DNA from: Levilactobacillus spicheri DSM 15429
GTDB taxonomy: Bacteria; Bacillota; Bacilli; Lactobacillales; Lactobacillaceae
Direction: 5' to 3'
NCBI RefSeq assembly: GCF_001435095.1
Contig: NZ_AZFC01000036.1
Coordinates: 1-64,000 of the forward strand
DNA: 64,000 nucleotides
How positions within the stretch are numbered: position 1 is the first letter of the stretch; each line of letters starts with the position of its first letter. Below the pieces are notes generated by a model, which saw only the letters and a program-made list of their open reading frames with translations, searched no databases and was not told where the DNA came from. Both the position numbers and the translations under genes were made by a program. This document shows positions 33,349 through 42,916 of the stretch, in pieces.

Positions 33349-34692
33349 CTACGCCTTCCGCCGTAGCGCGCTCACAAAGAACCCGTCGGTATCAAAATCG
33401 TCCGGATAAATGGACAGCGTGTCCGTGGTCCGGTCGGCCTTTACGTTGCGGGTCGTTGTGACCCGAACGGCCTCGAAGTTCGGGTGCGTCTTTAAGAAGC
33501 TGGCCACCACGTCGGCATTTTCCGTGTCGAGGATGGTGCAGGTGCTGTAGACCAGGAGTCCCTGCGGCTTCAACTTCTTGCTGACCGCATCCAGAATCGC
33601 CAGTTGGATCTTTTGCAGGTGCTGACTGTCTTCCGGCGTCTTGTCGTAGCGAATCTCCGGTTTCCGCCGGACCAACCCGATTCCGGAACACGGCGCGTCG
33701 ACCAGAATCTTGTCGAAGGTGTCGTCGGCGAACTCGTCGTCCACCTTCCGGGCATCCAACGCCATGGCGTTCACCCGGTCGGCTACCCGTAACCGCGCCG
33801 CGTTCTGGGCGATCAGCTTGACCTTCTTAGCGTGCAGATCGAGGGCCGTGACCTGGCCACCGGCTTGGGGGTCCAAGGCCGCCGCGATTTGGGTGGTCTT
33901 TCCCCCGGGCGCCGCACAGGCATCCAAGACCTGGTCGCCCGGTTGGACCTGCAAGGCCTCCACGGGAAGCATCGCACTTTCGTCCTGAATGGTCAGCTGC
34001 CCGTTCTCGAACAACTCGCTGTGGTTGGCGGGATGACCGTCCACCCGCAGCCCGTCACCGGAGACCGTGCTGACGTCGACCGTGTAGCCCACGGCTTCTA
34101 ACGCCTGAATGGCCGCGTCCACGGTGGTTACCGCCGTGTTCACCCGGACGGACTGGGCCGCCGGCTGGTTGATGGTCTTCAGGATGCTTTCCGTCTTCGC
34201 TTCTCCCAGTTGTTGCTGCAGGGTCGTCACCAGCCACTGGGGCATCGAATAGGTGACGCTCAACCGTTCCGTGGGGTCGGCGATTTGGCTGACGTCCGGG
34301 ACACCTTCGCGGTCCACGGCGTGCAAGACCCCCGTCACGAAGCGCCGAATCCCCTCGTGGCCCCGTTCCTTAGCCAATTGAATGGCCTCGTCGAAGATGG
34401 CCCAGTTCGGGACCCGGTCCAGATACAGCATCTGGTAGAGGGCGACCAACAGGGTCATCTTGACCCAGGGCTGCAGCTTTTGGTTGGGCTTCACAAAGGC
34501 GTCCAGGTAGTATTCCAACGTTAACTGGTGTTGAATCGTACCGTAGACCAAGTTGGTCAATAACCGGCGGTCAGCGTCGTTGAGGCTGCTGCGGTCGATG
34601 ATCTTTTCTAATTGTAAGTTGGAGTAAGCCCCCCCGGCGACACGCGTTAACGCGTCCACTGCTAGGGACCGGGCCGTTTCATTTTCGCTCAT
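33349..34692 (-). CDS. rsmB: 16S rRNA (cytosine967-C5)-methyltransferase
   Basis: The 447-residue protein has an N-terminal NusB-like RNA-binding domain (about 1-140) and a Rossmann methyltransferase domain with DACAAPGGKTTQ, DAPCSGIGLVRRKPE and YSTCTI, the two catalytic Cys motifs. The start shares a base with the fmt stop codon. Confidence 0.96.
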   Translation of the reverse strand: MSENETARSLAVDALTRVAGGAYSNLQLEKIIDRSSLNDADRRLLTNLVYGTIQHQLTLEYYLDAFVKPNQKLQPWVKMTLLVALYQMLYLDRVPNWAIFDEAIQLAKERGHEGIRRFVTGVLHAVDREGVPDVSQIADPTERLSVTYSMPQWLVTTLQQQLGEAKTESILKTINQPAAQSVRVNTAVTTVDAAIQALEAVGYTVDVSTVSGDGLRVDGHPANHSELFENGQLTIQDESAMLPVEALQVQPGDQVLDACAAPGGKTTQIAAALDPQAGGQVTALDLHAKKVKLIAQNAARLRVADRVNAMALDARKVDDEFADDTFDKILVDAPCSGIGLVRRKPEIRYDKTPEDSQHLQKIQLAILDAVSKKLKPQGLLVYSTCTILDTENADVVASFLKTHPNFEAVRVTTTRNVKADRTTDTLSIYPDDFDTDGFFVSALRRKA

Positions 34693-35636
34693 TATTCTAC
34701 CACCTGCTCGCCCACCTTAAGGGCGTCCATTGATCCGTTCAGGAAGTCCGTGATGCTCATCTTGGGCTTCCCAGCCGGTTGAATCTCATCTAAACTCAAA
34801 ACTCCCTGGTCGCCGGTCGCAATCGCGAGGTGGTGCTTATCGCGGCTCACCAGTTGACCGGGCTTGAGGTCGGTCTGTTGGTCTAAAATCGTGACGTGCC
34901 AGAGCTTGGTCCGGACACCGTTCAGGTACACGTGGGCCGTGGGGAACGGCCGCAAAGCCCGCACCTTGCAATCGACTAAGTGGGCACTCAACGAGATGTC
35001 GACCCGTTCCTCGTCCGACTTGATGGTCGGGGCGAAGGTGACCTGCGCGGGGTCCTGCTTAACGGGGGTGATGTCGCCCGCCAACAACTTCGGCAGCGTC
35101 TCCAGCAACAGGTCGCGGCCGACCACGCTCAGCTTATCGAACATGCTGCCCACGTCGTCCTGGTCCGTAATCGGGATGGCCCGCTGGGACAAGACGTCCC
35201 CCGCGTCCATCTTCTTTTCCATGAACATGATGGACACCCCGGTCTCCTTGTCCCCATTCATGATGGCGTAGTGGACCGGCGCTCCTCCCCGGTACTTCGG
35301 CAGTAACGAGGCGTGGACGTTCACGGCAGCGACCTTGGCCGCCTTCAACAACTTGGTCGGCAAGAACTGCCCGAAGGCGGCCGTGACGATCAGGTCCGGG
35401 GCCAACGCGATGGCGCGGGCCATCTCGGGACTGCCGCCGATCTTTTCGGGCTGCAGGACCTCGATACCGTTCGCCACCGCCACTTCCTTGACGGGTGAGG
35501 CGGTCAACACGTGCTTGCGGCCAACTCGGCGATCCGGTTGGGTCACGACGGCCAGGACGTCATAGTCGTGGTCGATCAAACTTTGTAAGATGGGTGCGGA
35601 AAATTTCGGCGTGCCCATAAAAATAACTGATGTCAT
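34692..35636 (-). CDS. fmt: Methionyl-tRNA formyltransferase
   Basis: Fmt formylates initiator Met-tRNA. The 314-residue product has IFMGTPKFSAPIL at the N-terminus, the catalytic segment NVHASLLPKYRGGAP, and a C-terminal tRNA-binding domain. priA lies 31 bp upstream. Confidence 0.97.
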   Translation of the reverse strand: MTSVIFMGTPKFSAPILQSLIDHDYDVLAVVTQPDRRVGRKHVLTASPVKEVAVANGIEVLQPEKIGGSPEMARAIALAPDLIVTAAFGQFLPTKLLKAAKVAAVNVHASLLPKYRGGAPVHYAIMNGDKETGVSIMFMEKKMDAGDVLSQRAIPITDQDDVGSMFDKLSVVGRDLLLETLPKLLAGDITPVKQDPAQVTFAPTIKSDEERVDISLSAHLVDCKVRALRPFPTAHVYLNGVRTKLWHVTILDQQTDLKPGQLVSRDKHHLAIATGDQGVLSLDEIQPAGKPKMSITDFLNGSMDALKVGEQVVE

Positions 35637-35667
35637 CGTTGCACCATACTTTCTTTTTTTTAGACTT

Positions 35668-38073
35668 TTACATAAAGTTCATGGGTTCGGGGTCGATGGT
35701 AATGGTCAATCCCCGTTGGGCCTGCTGGGCCCCCTGACGGATCTGTTCCAGAACCGCCTGTAATTGCGGTTCGTGTTTGTATTTAATCACAACTTGATAA
35801 TAATACTTCCGCTTGACCCGCGCAATCGCCTTGGGCGTTGGGCCCAGGACGATGGCGTTGGGACTCAGCCCCTGCTTGAGGACCGCCACGATCTGGTACA
35901 TCGCCTTGGCCGCGACCTGCTCGTCCTCGTGACTGGCCGTCAGCTGGGCGGCGAAGTAGTACGGCGGGTAGTTTCCCTGGTGCCGCATATGCATCTCGGT
36001 CACGAAGAACCGTTCGTAGTCCTGCCGCTGGGCCAGCTGAATCGCGTAGTGGTCCGGATTAAAGGTCTGGATAAAGACCTCGCCGGGCTTCTCGGCCCGA
36101 CCGGCCCGGCCGCTGACCTGCGTCAACAGCTGGAAGGTCCGCTCGCTGGCCCGAAAGTCGGGCAGTCCCAGCGCCGTGTCGGCGTTCAACACGCCCACCA
36201 GGGTCACGTTCGGAAAGTCGAGGCCCTTGGCGATCATCTGGGTCCCCAAGAGGATGTCGGCCTGATGACTGCCAAATTGCTTTAAGATACGCTCATGGGC
36301 GCCCTTGCGCCGCGTCGAGTCGACATCCATGCGGAGGATGCGGGCCGCGGGCAACCGCTCCTGCAGGGCCTTTTCGATCTTTTGGGTCCCGGTCCCGTAG
36401 TACCGAATTTTGCGGCTGTGACAGTTCGGGCAGACCCGGGGAATCGCTTCCTCGTGCCCGCAGTAGTGGCACTTCATGCTGTGCGTGTCGACGTGCAGCG
36501 TCAGGGAGATGTCACAGTTCGGGCACTTCAGGACGAAGCCGCAGTCCCGACACATCATAAACGACGAGTAGCCCCGCCGGTTGAGCATCAAGACGACCTG
36601 TTCCTGCCGGTCGAGGCGCGCCTGAATCGCCGTCAACAAGTCCGGCGAAAAGTCGCCGTCCCCGTTAGCCTTCAGGGCTTCCCGCATGTCGACGATGTGG
36701 ACCGTGGGTAACGGATGGTCGTTGACCCGGTGCGCCAAGACCAGCCGGGTATAGAGTCCCTTGGCCGCTCTGGCCCGGGTCTCTAACGACGGCGTGGCGC
36801 TCCCCAGGACCACCGGACACCCGTGGTAGCGGCCCCGCCAAAGGGCCACGTCCCGTGCATGGTAGCGCGGATTCTCGTCTTGCTTGTAGCTGCTTTCGTG
36901 TTCCTCATCCATGATGATGAGGCCCAGGTTATGGAGCGGTGCGAACACCGCCGAGCGCGCGCCGACCACCACGGTGGCCTCGCCCCGGTCGATTCGGCGC
37001 CATTCGTCGTACTGCTCGCCCTTGGAAAGGCCACTGTGCAGGACCGCCACGGCGTGTCCGAACCGGGACTTGACCCGGTTCGTCATCTGCGGCGTCAGCG
37101 CAATCTCGGGGACCAGCATCAATGCCGTCCGCCCTAATTTCAGGGCCTGGGCGATGCTTTGCAGGTAGACCTCGGTCTTCCCGCTCCCGGTGACCCCTTC
37201 GACCAAGAAGGTCTGCGCCCGCTGTGCGGTCACAGCGGCGCTGATGGCGTCGACCGCCACCCGCTGCTCGGCATTGAGCGTCAACGGCTGCGTCGGCTGG
37301 ACGGGACGTTGGAAGGGGTCGCGGTAGACCTCGAGCGCCTTTTTCGCCGCCCAGCCCTTCGCTACCGCCGTCCGGATGACCTCGGCGCTGACCGCCGCCT
37401 CGTGGGCGACCTGCGTCTGCGCGACGGGCTGGTCGCCCATGGTCTGCAGGTAGGTCAACAGCTGTGCCTGCTTGGGGGCGCGCTTGGCCACGGTCGTCGC
37501 GATCTCCTGCAACTTGGTCGCGGGCAGGGCCGGCACGATGGCCGCCAGGGTCTTCACGGCCGCCTTATCCTTGACTTGATAAGTCACGGTGACCTTCCCG
37601 GCCCGCCGCAGTTTCAGCAGGCCACTGACCGTTGCTTCATCGAGCTTCTCGGTGTCGAACGGCCGGGCGGTCCCGTCCGGAAAGTACGTAGTCCGTTCCG
37701 CCGCACTGATCTCGTCGGTCGGCTGAATGAAACGCTCGACCGAGGCCTTCAGCAGGTTCGGCAGCATCGTTTGGATGCAGGTGATGCGAAAGGCAAAGGT
37801 CGTGGTCGCCAGCCAGTCGGCCAGCTGCCGCAACTCCCGGTTCAGGACCGGTGCGAGGTCCAATACCGCCTGAATGGGCTTTAACTGCCCGTCATAGTCT
37901 GATTCGTCACTGATCCCGACGACGAAGCCGGAGACCATTCGGTGACCAAACGGCACCGTGACCCGCATCCCCGGCTCAACCTGATCCTGTAGCTGGTCCG
38001 GGATGGCGTAAGAGTACGGTTCGTTGGTCTGCATGGTTGGCACGTCGACCAAGACCTGTCCAATTTGTGCCAT
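35668..38073 (-). CDS. priA: Primosomal protein PriA (replication restart helicase)
   Basis: The 801-residue helicase has the N-terminal DNA-binding domain, EGVTGSGKTEVYL (Walker A), DEEHESSYKQ (DEEH box), and a zinc-binding region with four CxxC pairs (CRDCGF, CPNC, CHYC, CPNC). It reloads the replisome at broken forks. Normal length. Confidence 0.97.
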   Translation of the reverse strand: MAQIGQVLVDVPTMQTNEPYSYAIPDQLQDQVEPGMRVTVPFGHRMVSGFVVGISDESDYDGQLKPIQAVLDLAPVLNRELRQLADWLATTTFAFRITCIQTMLPNLLKASVERFIQPTDEISAAERTTYFPDGTARPFDTEKLDEATVSGLLKLRRAGKVTVTYQVKDKAAVKTLAAIVPALPATKLQEIATTVAKRAPKQAQLLTYLQTMGDQPVAQTQVAHEAAVSAEVIRTAVAKGWAAKKALEVYRDPFQRPVQPTQPLTLNAEQRVAVDAISAAVTAQRAQTFLVEGVTGSGKTEVYLQSIAQALKLGRTALMLVPEIALTPQMTNRVKSRFGHAVAVLHSGLSKGEQYDEWRRIDRGEATVVVGARSAVFAPLHNLGLIIMDEEHESSYKQDENPRYHARDVALWRGRYHGCPVVLGSATPSLETRARAAKGLYTRLVLAHRVNDHPLPTVHIVDMREALKANGDGDFSPDLLTAIQARLDRQEQVVLMLNRRGYSSFMMCRDCGFVLKCPNCDISLTLHVDTHSMKCHYCGHEEAIPRVCPNCHSRKIRYYGTGTQKIEKALQERLPAARILRMDVDSTRRKGAHERILKQFGSHQADILLGTQMIAKGLDFPNVTLVGVLNADTALGLPDFRASERTFQLLTQVSGRAGRAEKPGEVFIQTFNPDHYAIQLAQRQDYERFFVTEMHMRHQGNYPPYYFAAQLTASHEDEQVAAKAMYQIVAVLKQGLSPNAIVLGPTPKAIARVKRKYYYQVVIKYKHEPQLQAVLEQIRQGAQQAQRGLTITIDPEPMNFM

Positions 38074-38084
38074 TCACGCTTCCC

Positions 38085-39302
38085 TCATTTCTGTGCAAAA
38101 AGCTGACTAACTTGATCGATCAACAGGCTGGCGATGGTGGTCTTCGGGGCCACCGGCGTCTCATGGGTGTGTCCGTCCGGAAAGAGGAAGGTCACCTGAT
38201 TGTCGTCGCCGTTGAACCCGATATCACTGCGGGACACGTCGTTCGCCGCCAGCATGTCGAGATGCTTCTTGGTTAATTTTTTCTGCCCGTTGACCAGCAG
38301 GTGCTGGGTCTCCGCCGCAAAGCCCACCGTGATCTGGTGGGGCTGCTTCAGACCGGCGACTAGCTGGAGAATGTCGGGCGTCTTCTTTAATTTCAACACG
38401 AATTCGTCGTTTTCCGGCGACTTCTTGATCTTCTGATTGGCCTGGGTGAGCGGCTGAAAGTCCGCCACCGCGGCCGCCATGATCAATCCGTCGACCGTCG
38501 GGAAACGCTGAGTCACCGCCGTGGCCAGGTCCTGGGTACTTTCAATCGGCACCACGGTCACCCCCGCGGGCGCGACCAGGGCCGTGGGCGCGGTGATCAA
38601 CGTCACCTGGGCCCCGGCGCGCTGGGCGGCGGCCGCCACGGCGTACCCCATCTTACCGGAAGAATCGTTCGTCAGGAAGCGCACGGGATCCAGGCGCTCA
38701 CGCGTTCCGCCCGCCGTGACCAGCAGCTTTTTCCCCGTCAGGTCCCCGGTTGGCACGGCCGTGGCCAAGAGTCCCTGCAGTTGTTGCACGATATCGGCGG
38801 GCTCCAGGAACCGGCCCTGACCACTATACCCTTCGGCCAAGGCACCGGTTGCCGGCGTCAGCACTGTCACCCCATCTTGCTGCAGGGTCTGGCGGTTCCG
38901 CTGGGTCGCGGAGGCCTGCCACATGTGGCTATTCATTGCCGGGACCAGGACCTTGGGCGCCGCCGTGGCTAACCAGGTGGCACTCGCGGCATCGTTCGCC
39001 AACCCGTTGGCCAGCTGGGCCATCAGGTTCGCCGAGGCCGGCGCGGCCAACGCTAGTTCCGTCCAATCGGCCAATTCGATGTGTTCAATCTGGCCATCGG
39101 CGCGCCACCAGCCCGCATCGGTCAAGACCGGCTGCTTGGTCAAGGCCGCAAAGGTCGCCGGCGTTACGAACCGGCTGGCCGCCGCGGTCAAGACGACCCG
39201 TACCTGTGCACCCGCTCGCTGTAGCTCACGGGCTAATGTAGCGGCCTTGTAGCTGGCGACACTGCCGCTGACCGTTAAAGTGACATGTTTATCTTGAAGC
39301 AT
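38085..39302 (-). CDS. coaBC: Bifunctional CoaBC (phosphopantothenate-cysteine ligase / decarboxylase)
   Basis: This enzyme makes 4'-phosphopantetheine for coenzyme A. The N-terminal flavoprotein half contains the PAMNSHMW decarboxylase motif (about residue 155) and the C-terminal half the ligase with TAGGTRERLDPVRFLTN. I start it at 39302 (MLQDKHVTLTVSGSVAS), with GGAGG upstream; the longer reading adds 16 atypical residues. Confidence 0.95.
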   Translation of the reverse strand: MLQDKHVTLTVSGSVASYKAATLARELQRAGAQVRVVLTAAASRFVTPATFAALTKQPVLTDAGWWRADGQIEHIELADWTELALAAPASANLMAQLANGLANDAASATWLATAAPKVLVPAMNSHMWQASATQRNRQTLQQDGVTVLTPATGALAEGYSGQGRFLEPADIVQQLQGLLATAVPTGDLTGKKLLVTAGGTRERLDPVRFLTNDSSGKMGYAVAAAAQRAGAQVTLITAPTALVAPAGVTVVPIESTQDLATAVTQRFPTVDGLIMAAAVADFQPLTQANQKIKKSPENDEFVLKLKKTPDILQLVAGLKQPHQITVGFAAETQHLLVNGQKKLTKKHLDMLAANDVSRSDIGFNGDDNQVTFLFPDGHTHETPVAPKTTIASLLIDQVSQLFAQK

Positions 39303-39374
39303 CCCGGAACCTCCTATCCTGACTAAAAAGGCCAGATCACCTACCGGCAACCTGGTCTTTTCCGTGCACCCAAC

Positions 39375-39590
39375 TTAGGCGTTCAAATCTTTTTCGTCCG
39401 GATCAATCATCAAAGCACCGGCCGCGATTTCTTCCAAAGCCCGGCCAATCGTCTTTGGCGATTTGTAATCCGTTAAGAGTGGCTTAGCACCGGCGTCCAA
39501 CTCGTGGGCGCGCTTGCTGGCCAACATAATCAATGAGTAACGTGAATCCACTTGGGCTAATAAATCATCAACTGAGGGATAAAGTAGCAT
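39375..39590 (-). CDS. rpoZ: RNA polymerase omega subunit
   Basis: The 71-residue product contains the omega signature [14 protein letters not shown] and [13 protein letters not shown]. It stabilises RNA polymerase. It sits 2 bp downstream of gmk, the conserved arrangement. Confidence 0.95.
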   Translation of the reverse strand: MLLYPSVDDLLAQVDSRYSLIMLASKRAHELDAGAKPLLTDYKSPKTIGRALEEIAAGALMIDPDEKDLNA

Positions 39591-39592
39591 AG

Positions 39593-40207
39593 TTAGTCGT
39601 CTCCAATCATTTGTTCGTAATCCGGCATGACCCGGGTTACCCGTAAACGTTCACTGCGAATGATCATCTGGATGCGTTCCACGGCCTTGCTGACCTCGTC
39701 ATTGACGACGGCGTAGTCGTAGTTGCGCATCATGCGAATCTCACCAACGGCTTTTTTGATCCGCTTGTTGATCACGTCCATGGCATCCGTGCCCCGACCA
39801 ATCAAGCGGTGCTTTAGTTCCATTAAATCTGGGGGCGTCAGGAAAACGAAGACGGCGTCGGGGCAATTGGCCCGAACCTGCATGGCACCGTTCACTTCGA
39901 TCTCCAAAAAGACGTCCTTCCCCTGATCCAGGGTCTCATTAACATATTTTAACGGGGTACCGTAGTAGTTGTCAACATACTTGGCATACTCCAACATTTC
40001 CCCGTTCCGAATATTCTCTTCGAACTCTTCCTTCGATACGAAGTAGTAATCGACACCGTTCACTTCACCCTTACGGGGTTTCCGGGTCGTCATTGAGATG
40101 GAGTAGGAAAAATCCGTGGCTCCCGTCTCAAAGAGTGCCTTCCGTACCGTTCCCTTACCGACTCCCGAAGGACCCGAGAGCACAATGAGCATTCCACGTT
40201 TCGCCAT
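39593..40207 (-). CDS. gmk: Guanylate kinase
   Basis: Gmk phosphorylates GMP to GDP. The 204-residue protein has the P-loop [11 protein letters not shown] (about 11-21) and the GMP-binding segment [17 protein letters not shown]. It is the first gene of the long gmk-rpoZ-coaBC-priA-fmt-rsmB-prpC-prkC run and is divergent from the LexA-controlled gene. Confidence 0.97.
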   Translation of the reverse strand: MAKRGMLIVLSGPSGVGKGTVRKALFETGATDFSYSISMTTRKPRKGEVNGVDYYFVSKEEFEENIRNGEMLEYAKYVDNYYGTPLKYVNETLDQGKDVFLEIEVNGAMQVRANCPDAVFVFLTPPDLMELKHRLIGRGTDAMDVINKRIKKAVGEIRMMRNYDYAVVNDEVSKAVERIQMIIRSERLRVTRVMPDYEQMIGDD

Positions 40208-40355
40208 TGTCTAAAAATCCCTTCATTAATTAAATTCTGGCCGAGCGCCAAACCCGACGTTCACTAATCTATAGGTTACTATATTACCACTCTTTGGGGG
40301 TGAATGGCGATTCCAGCTCCGAAAAGTTCGGAAAAAACCAATGTTCAGAAAAAGC

Positions 40356-40384
40356 TTGCAATCTTGAACGTGTGTTCGTATAAT
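40356..40384 (+). promoter_or_regulatory. Promoter of the LexA-controlled orphan gene
   Basis: TTGCAA and a perfect TATAAT are exactly 17 nt apart. The LexA box lies inside the spacer. Confidence 0.85.
40366..40377 (+). promoter_or_regulatory. LexA (DinR) box
   Basis: GAACGTGTGTTC is GAAC-N4-GTTC with a G following, matching the Firmicutes SOS-box core (CGAACRNRYGTTYC) inside the promoter spacer, an ideal repression site. Confidence 0.8.
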
Positions 40385-40392
40385 AAAAATAC

Positions 40393-40404
40393 AAACAAAT
40401 GTTC
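40393..40404 (+). promoter_or_regulatory. Second, degenerate LexA box
   Basis: AAACAAATGTTC has one mismatch to GAAC-N4-GTTC and lies between the -10 box and the start codon, 27 bp (centre to centre) from the first site. Confidence 0.5.
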
Positions 40405-40416
40405 GAGGTGATCAGC

Positions 40417-40743
40417 ATGCAAAACTCAACTGCCAGTCGGCTAGACAAATTAACCAATCAAGTAGCCACCATTTATCAAGAATTCTTTGGCGACCTCCCC
40501 ATTGTCGAAGGTCAGATCGTGTATCCACAGATGCCGGCCTTCCAATTAGATTACTTTTTACAGCAAGCAGAGACGCGCCATTACCGCGTCCAGCTTCAAT
40601 TCAAAGCGGCCCCACAAGTGGCGCCCATGACGGTCAGTGGTCACTTACAAAGTGACGATGCCGGCCACCTGATCTTACGTTCCCCGCAACTGACCACCAT
40701 TGTGACCCCCGCTTTACTGCGGTCGGTCCAACGAGTCCACGCG
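40417..40743 (+). CDS. Small SOS-regulated protein of unknown function
   Basis: Not recognised. The product from this ATG (about 110 residues) is soluble, with no membrane helix, LysM domain or signal peptide; it starts MQNSTASRLDKLTNQVATIY and ends SVQRVHAH. GAGGTGAT is the ribosome binding site. The stop codon is near 40747-40749. A textbook promoter with a LexA box in the spacer and a second partial box implies repression in normal growth and induction by DNA damage. It stands alone between gmk and a surface protein gene and has its own terminator. A YolD-like or checkpoint role is conceivable but not shown. Confidence 0.75.
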
Positions 40744-40765
40744 CACTAAAACTTGGGTTTAAACC

Positions 40766-40817
40766 AATACGCGTTAACCAGTCTCCCCTAATTCAGGCTG
40801 ATTAACGCGTATTTTTT
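40766..40817 (+). terminator. Terminator of the LexA-controlled gene
   Basis: AATACGCGTTAA pairs perfectly with TTAACGCGTATT around a smaller inner stem and is followed by six T residues. Confidence 0.9.
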
Positions 40818-40830
40818 ATGTCATGCTTGC

Positions 40831-42723
40831 CTAATCGCGCCGGCGCCACGCTTGATAGCTCAACGCCCCACCTAGGACTAGGATTCCTAGGACGAAGGCG
40901 CTCACCCGTTGCTGTTCGCTGGTCTGGGGGAGTCGGCTGATATCCCTTGCCGTCCCAGACGTTTGCGGTCGATTGATTTTAACCACTGCCGTCATCTTCC
41001 CCTGATTCTTTGTCGGGGGAACGACCTTAGTCTTTTTCGTAACTGAGGACGGTGTTACCTGAGCAATTCCCGTTGCCCCACCGTTCGCACCATTATCGGT
41101 CACTGGCCGACTGGAACTGCCAGTTGACCCTGTAGAACTCGATGGTACCAGCACCGTTACCTGCGATTGATTGGAGCCAACCGACGAGTCAGAATTGCTG
41201 GAAAGGCTCGGGTTACTCGAAATCATTGGCGTCGATGACGCACTAAAGCTGCTAGAAATACTTGAGACACTCGGTTCGCTCGGGGTACTCGAGTCATTCG
41301 AAAAGCTAGAATCACTGGAAGTGCTTGGCGTACTAGAAGTGCCGGAAGTATTTGGTTCACTTGGTTCACTCGATGTATCGGAATCACTCGAAATAATCGG
41401 TTCACTGGATGTATCGGGCTCACTGGAAGTACTCGATTCCGATAAAATATCATCGTTTTGACTCACTGAAACGACACTGTTCTGATTCGACCGGTCGACT
41501 GTAAAGGAGACTTCAGAGCTGTTCACATCATATCCACTTGGCGCACTAGACTCTTTAAAGTAATACTTCCCGGCTTGTAGACCCGAAACGGTTATGTACC
41601 CATCTCCGTTCGTTTTACGCGTGAGCAATAATTTCCCCGTCTCCTGATCAAAAAGATTATAAAAAGCATCCGCTAACCCCAGAGTAGTCCCCGTCTGGAA
41701 CTTAAAGAACGAGACTGCCCCGTAATAGGTGCCGCCAATGACCGGGTCCATCCCCCAACCACGACTCGCATGCACGGTCTTCGAGGTAATGAGGGCATGC
41801 TGACTATCCGTCTGGTCCGGAAAAGCGTTGTCCGTCTTCAGGACCGCATCGTTATACAGCTTGCCAAACCCCGTGGGTGTGTCGATCTTTACCTGGAAGG
41901 TAAAACCAATCTTCTTTGTCACATTGGTAAACTTAAAGGTTAATTCGGAACCTTGTTGGGTGACCGTTCCACCGGCACCCGCACTGTTGCCGTCCAAAGC
42001 AAACGACCCCGGAATGTAAGTCTGGTAGGGGCCCAAATCATCGGTAACCGTGGTGTCACCATAATTTTCATTATGACCATTGATTACAATGTTCCAATAC
42101 ATCGTCGTTGGGGCGGACTCTGCCGAACTGCCACTCCCAATCATACTCGAGTCAGCTTCCCAACCGACCTTATTGATGTCGAAATTCTCGTTGGTCACCG
42201 TGCCCGAGCCAGAATCAGTACCGGTTCCAGTACCGCCGCTTCCATCACCCGACGTGCTCTGCCCCGTTCCAGTCACAAAGAACTGCAACGACGCATCACG
42301 GTTCGTATTGTAGCCCTGCATGTTTTCGTTAAATGTGATGGTTCCCTGATGGGCATTCTCGGCCAGCTCAACTCTGCCGACAACAATTTTTTGCTGGTTG
42401 TCCGTCGTCAGCCACAACGGGTTCGAATATGCGCCATGTATCCAGGCCGAACTCGGCAATTCAAACGTCGCCGTATCACCGTTTTCCACTGAGACACCAT
42501 CGGCGATTTTCCACTTGTAGGCCACTGTATATTGTTGCCCTTTTTCTAATACGTCACCGTCCTTAACTACGAGTCCATCAGAACGGGTCACGGTGGCATC
42601 GCTAGCCGAAAGTCCCTGAACATCGTTGCCAATGTCCTTAGCTTGCGCCATCCGATAGGCACCGCAGATTCCCACCACGAGAATCAGTACCCCTAGCAGA
42701 CACCGTCCAATCTTTTTGCGCAT
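40831..42723 (-). CDS. LPQTS-anchored cell-surface adhesin-like protein
   Basis: The 630-residue precursor has a Sec signal peptide ending near AQA (about residue 28), and adhesin-like beta domains (about 30-340) interrupted by a Gly/Thr/Ser-rich linker near 155-175. A SpaA/Cna-B-like domain with YYFKESSAPSGY follows (about 345-430), then a long Ser/Pro/Glu-rich stalk (about 430-560). The C-terminal sorting signal is LPQTSE, a hydrophobic helix and RRRD. Sortase A would link it to peptidoglycan. The Lys/Glu motif in the Cna-B-like part suggests an internal isopeptide bond. Base composition is lower in GC than the neighbours, which fits a variable surface gene. Confidence 0.88.
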   Translation of the reverse strand: MRKKIGRCLLGVLILVVGICGAYRMAQAKDIGNDVQGLSASDATVTRSDGLVVKDGDVLEKGQQYTVAYKWKIADGVSVENGDTATFELPSSAWIHGAYSNPLWLTTDNQQKIVVGRVELAENAHQGTITFNENMQGYNTNRDASLQFFVTGTGQSTSGDGSGGTGTGTDSGSGTVTNENFDINKVGWEADSSMIGSGSSAESAPTTMYWNIVINGHNENYGDTTVTDDLGPYQTYIPGSFALDGNSAGAGGTVTQQGSELTFKFTNVTKKIGFTFQVKIDTPTGFGKLYNDAVLKTDNAFPDQTDSQHALITSKTVHASRGWGMDPVIGGTYYGAVSFFKFQTGTTLGLADAFYNLFDQETGKLLLTRKTNGDGYITVSGLQAGKYYFKESSAPSGYDVNSSEVSFTVDRSNQNSVVSVSQNDDILSESSTSSEPDTSSEPIISSDSDTSSEPSEPNTSGTSSTPSTSSDSSFSNDSSTPSEPSVSSISSSFSASSTPMISSNPSLSSNSDSSVGSNQSQVTVLVPSSSTGSTGSSSRPVTDNGANGGATGIAQVTPSSVTKKTKVVPPTKNQGKMTAVVKINRPQTSGTARDISRLPQTSEQQRVSAFVLGILVLGGALSYQAWRRRD

Positions 42724-42875
42724 AACAGTCGCCTCTTTTAATATTATGTAACACCCTCACAATCCCATACTATCGCAATAGAACTAAGTGTTAAATGCAT
42801 GATTCATTCATCACGTACACTTTAACGATACATCATAGAATCATCGATAAATTATTCATCAATTTTTAATTGGGC

Positions 42876-42907
42876 AAACAAAAAGTCGGCAAGCTACACC
42901 GACTTTT
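42876..42907 (-). terminator. recN terminator
   Basis: AAAAGTCGG pairs with CCGACTTTT on the minus strand, followed by a T-rich tail, just after the recN stop. Confidence 0.8.
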
Positions 42908-42916
42908 GGGATATCT

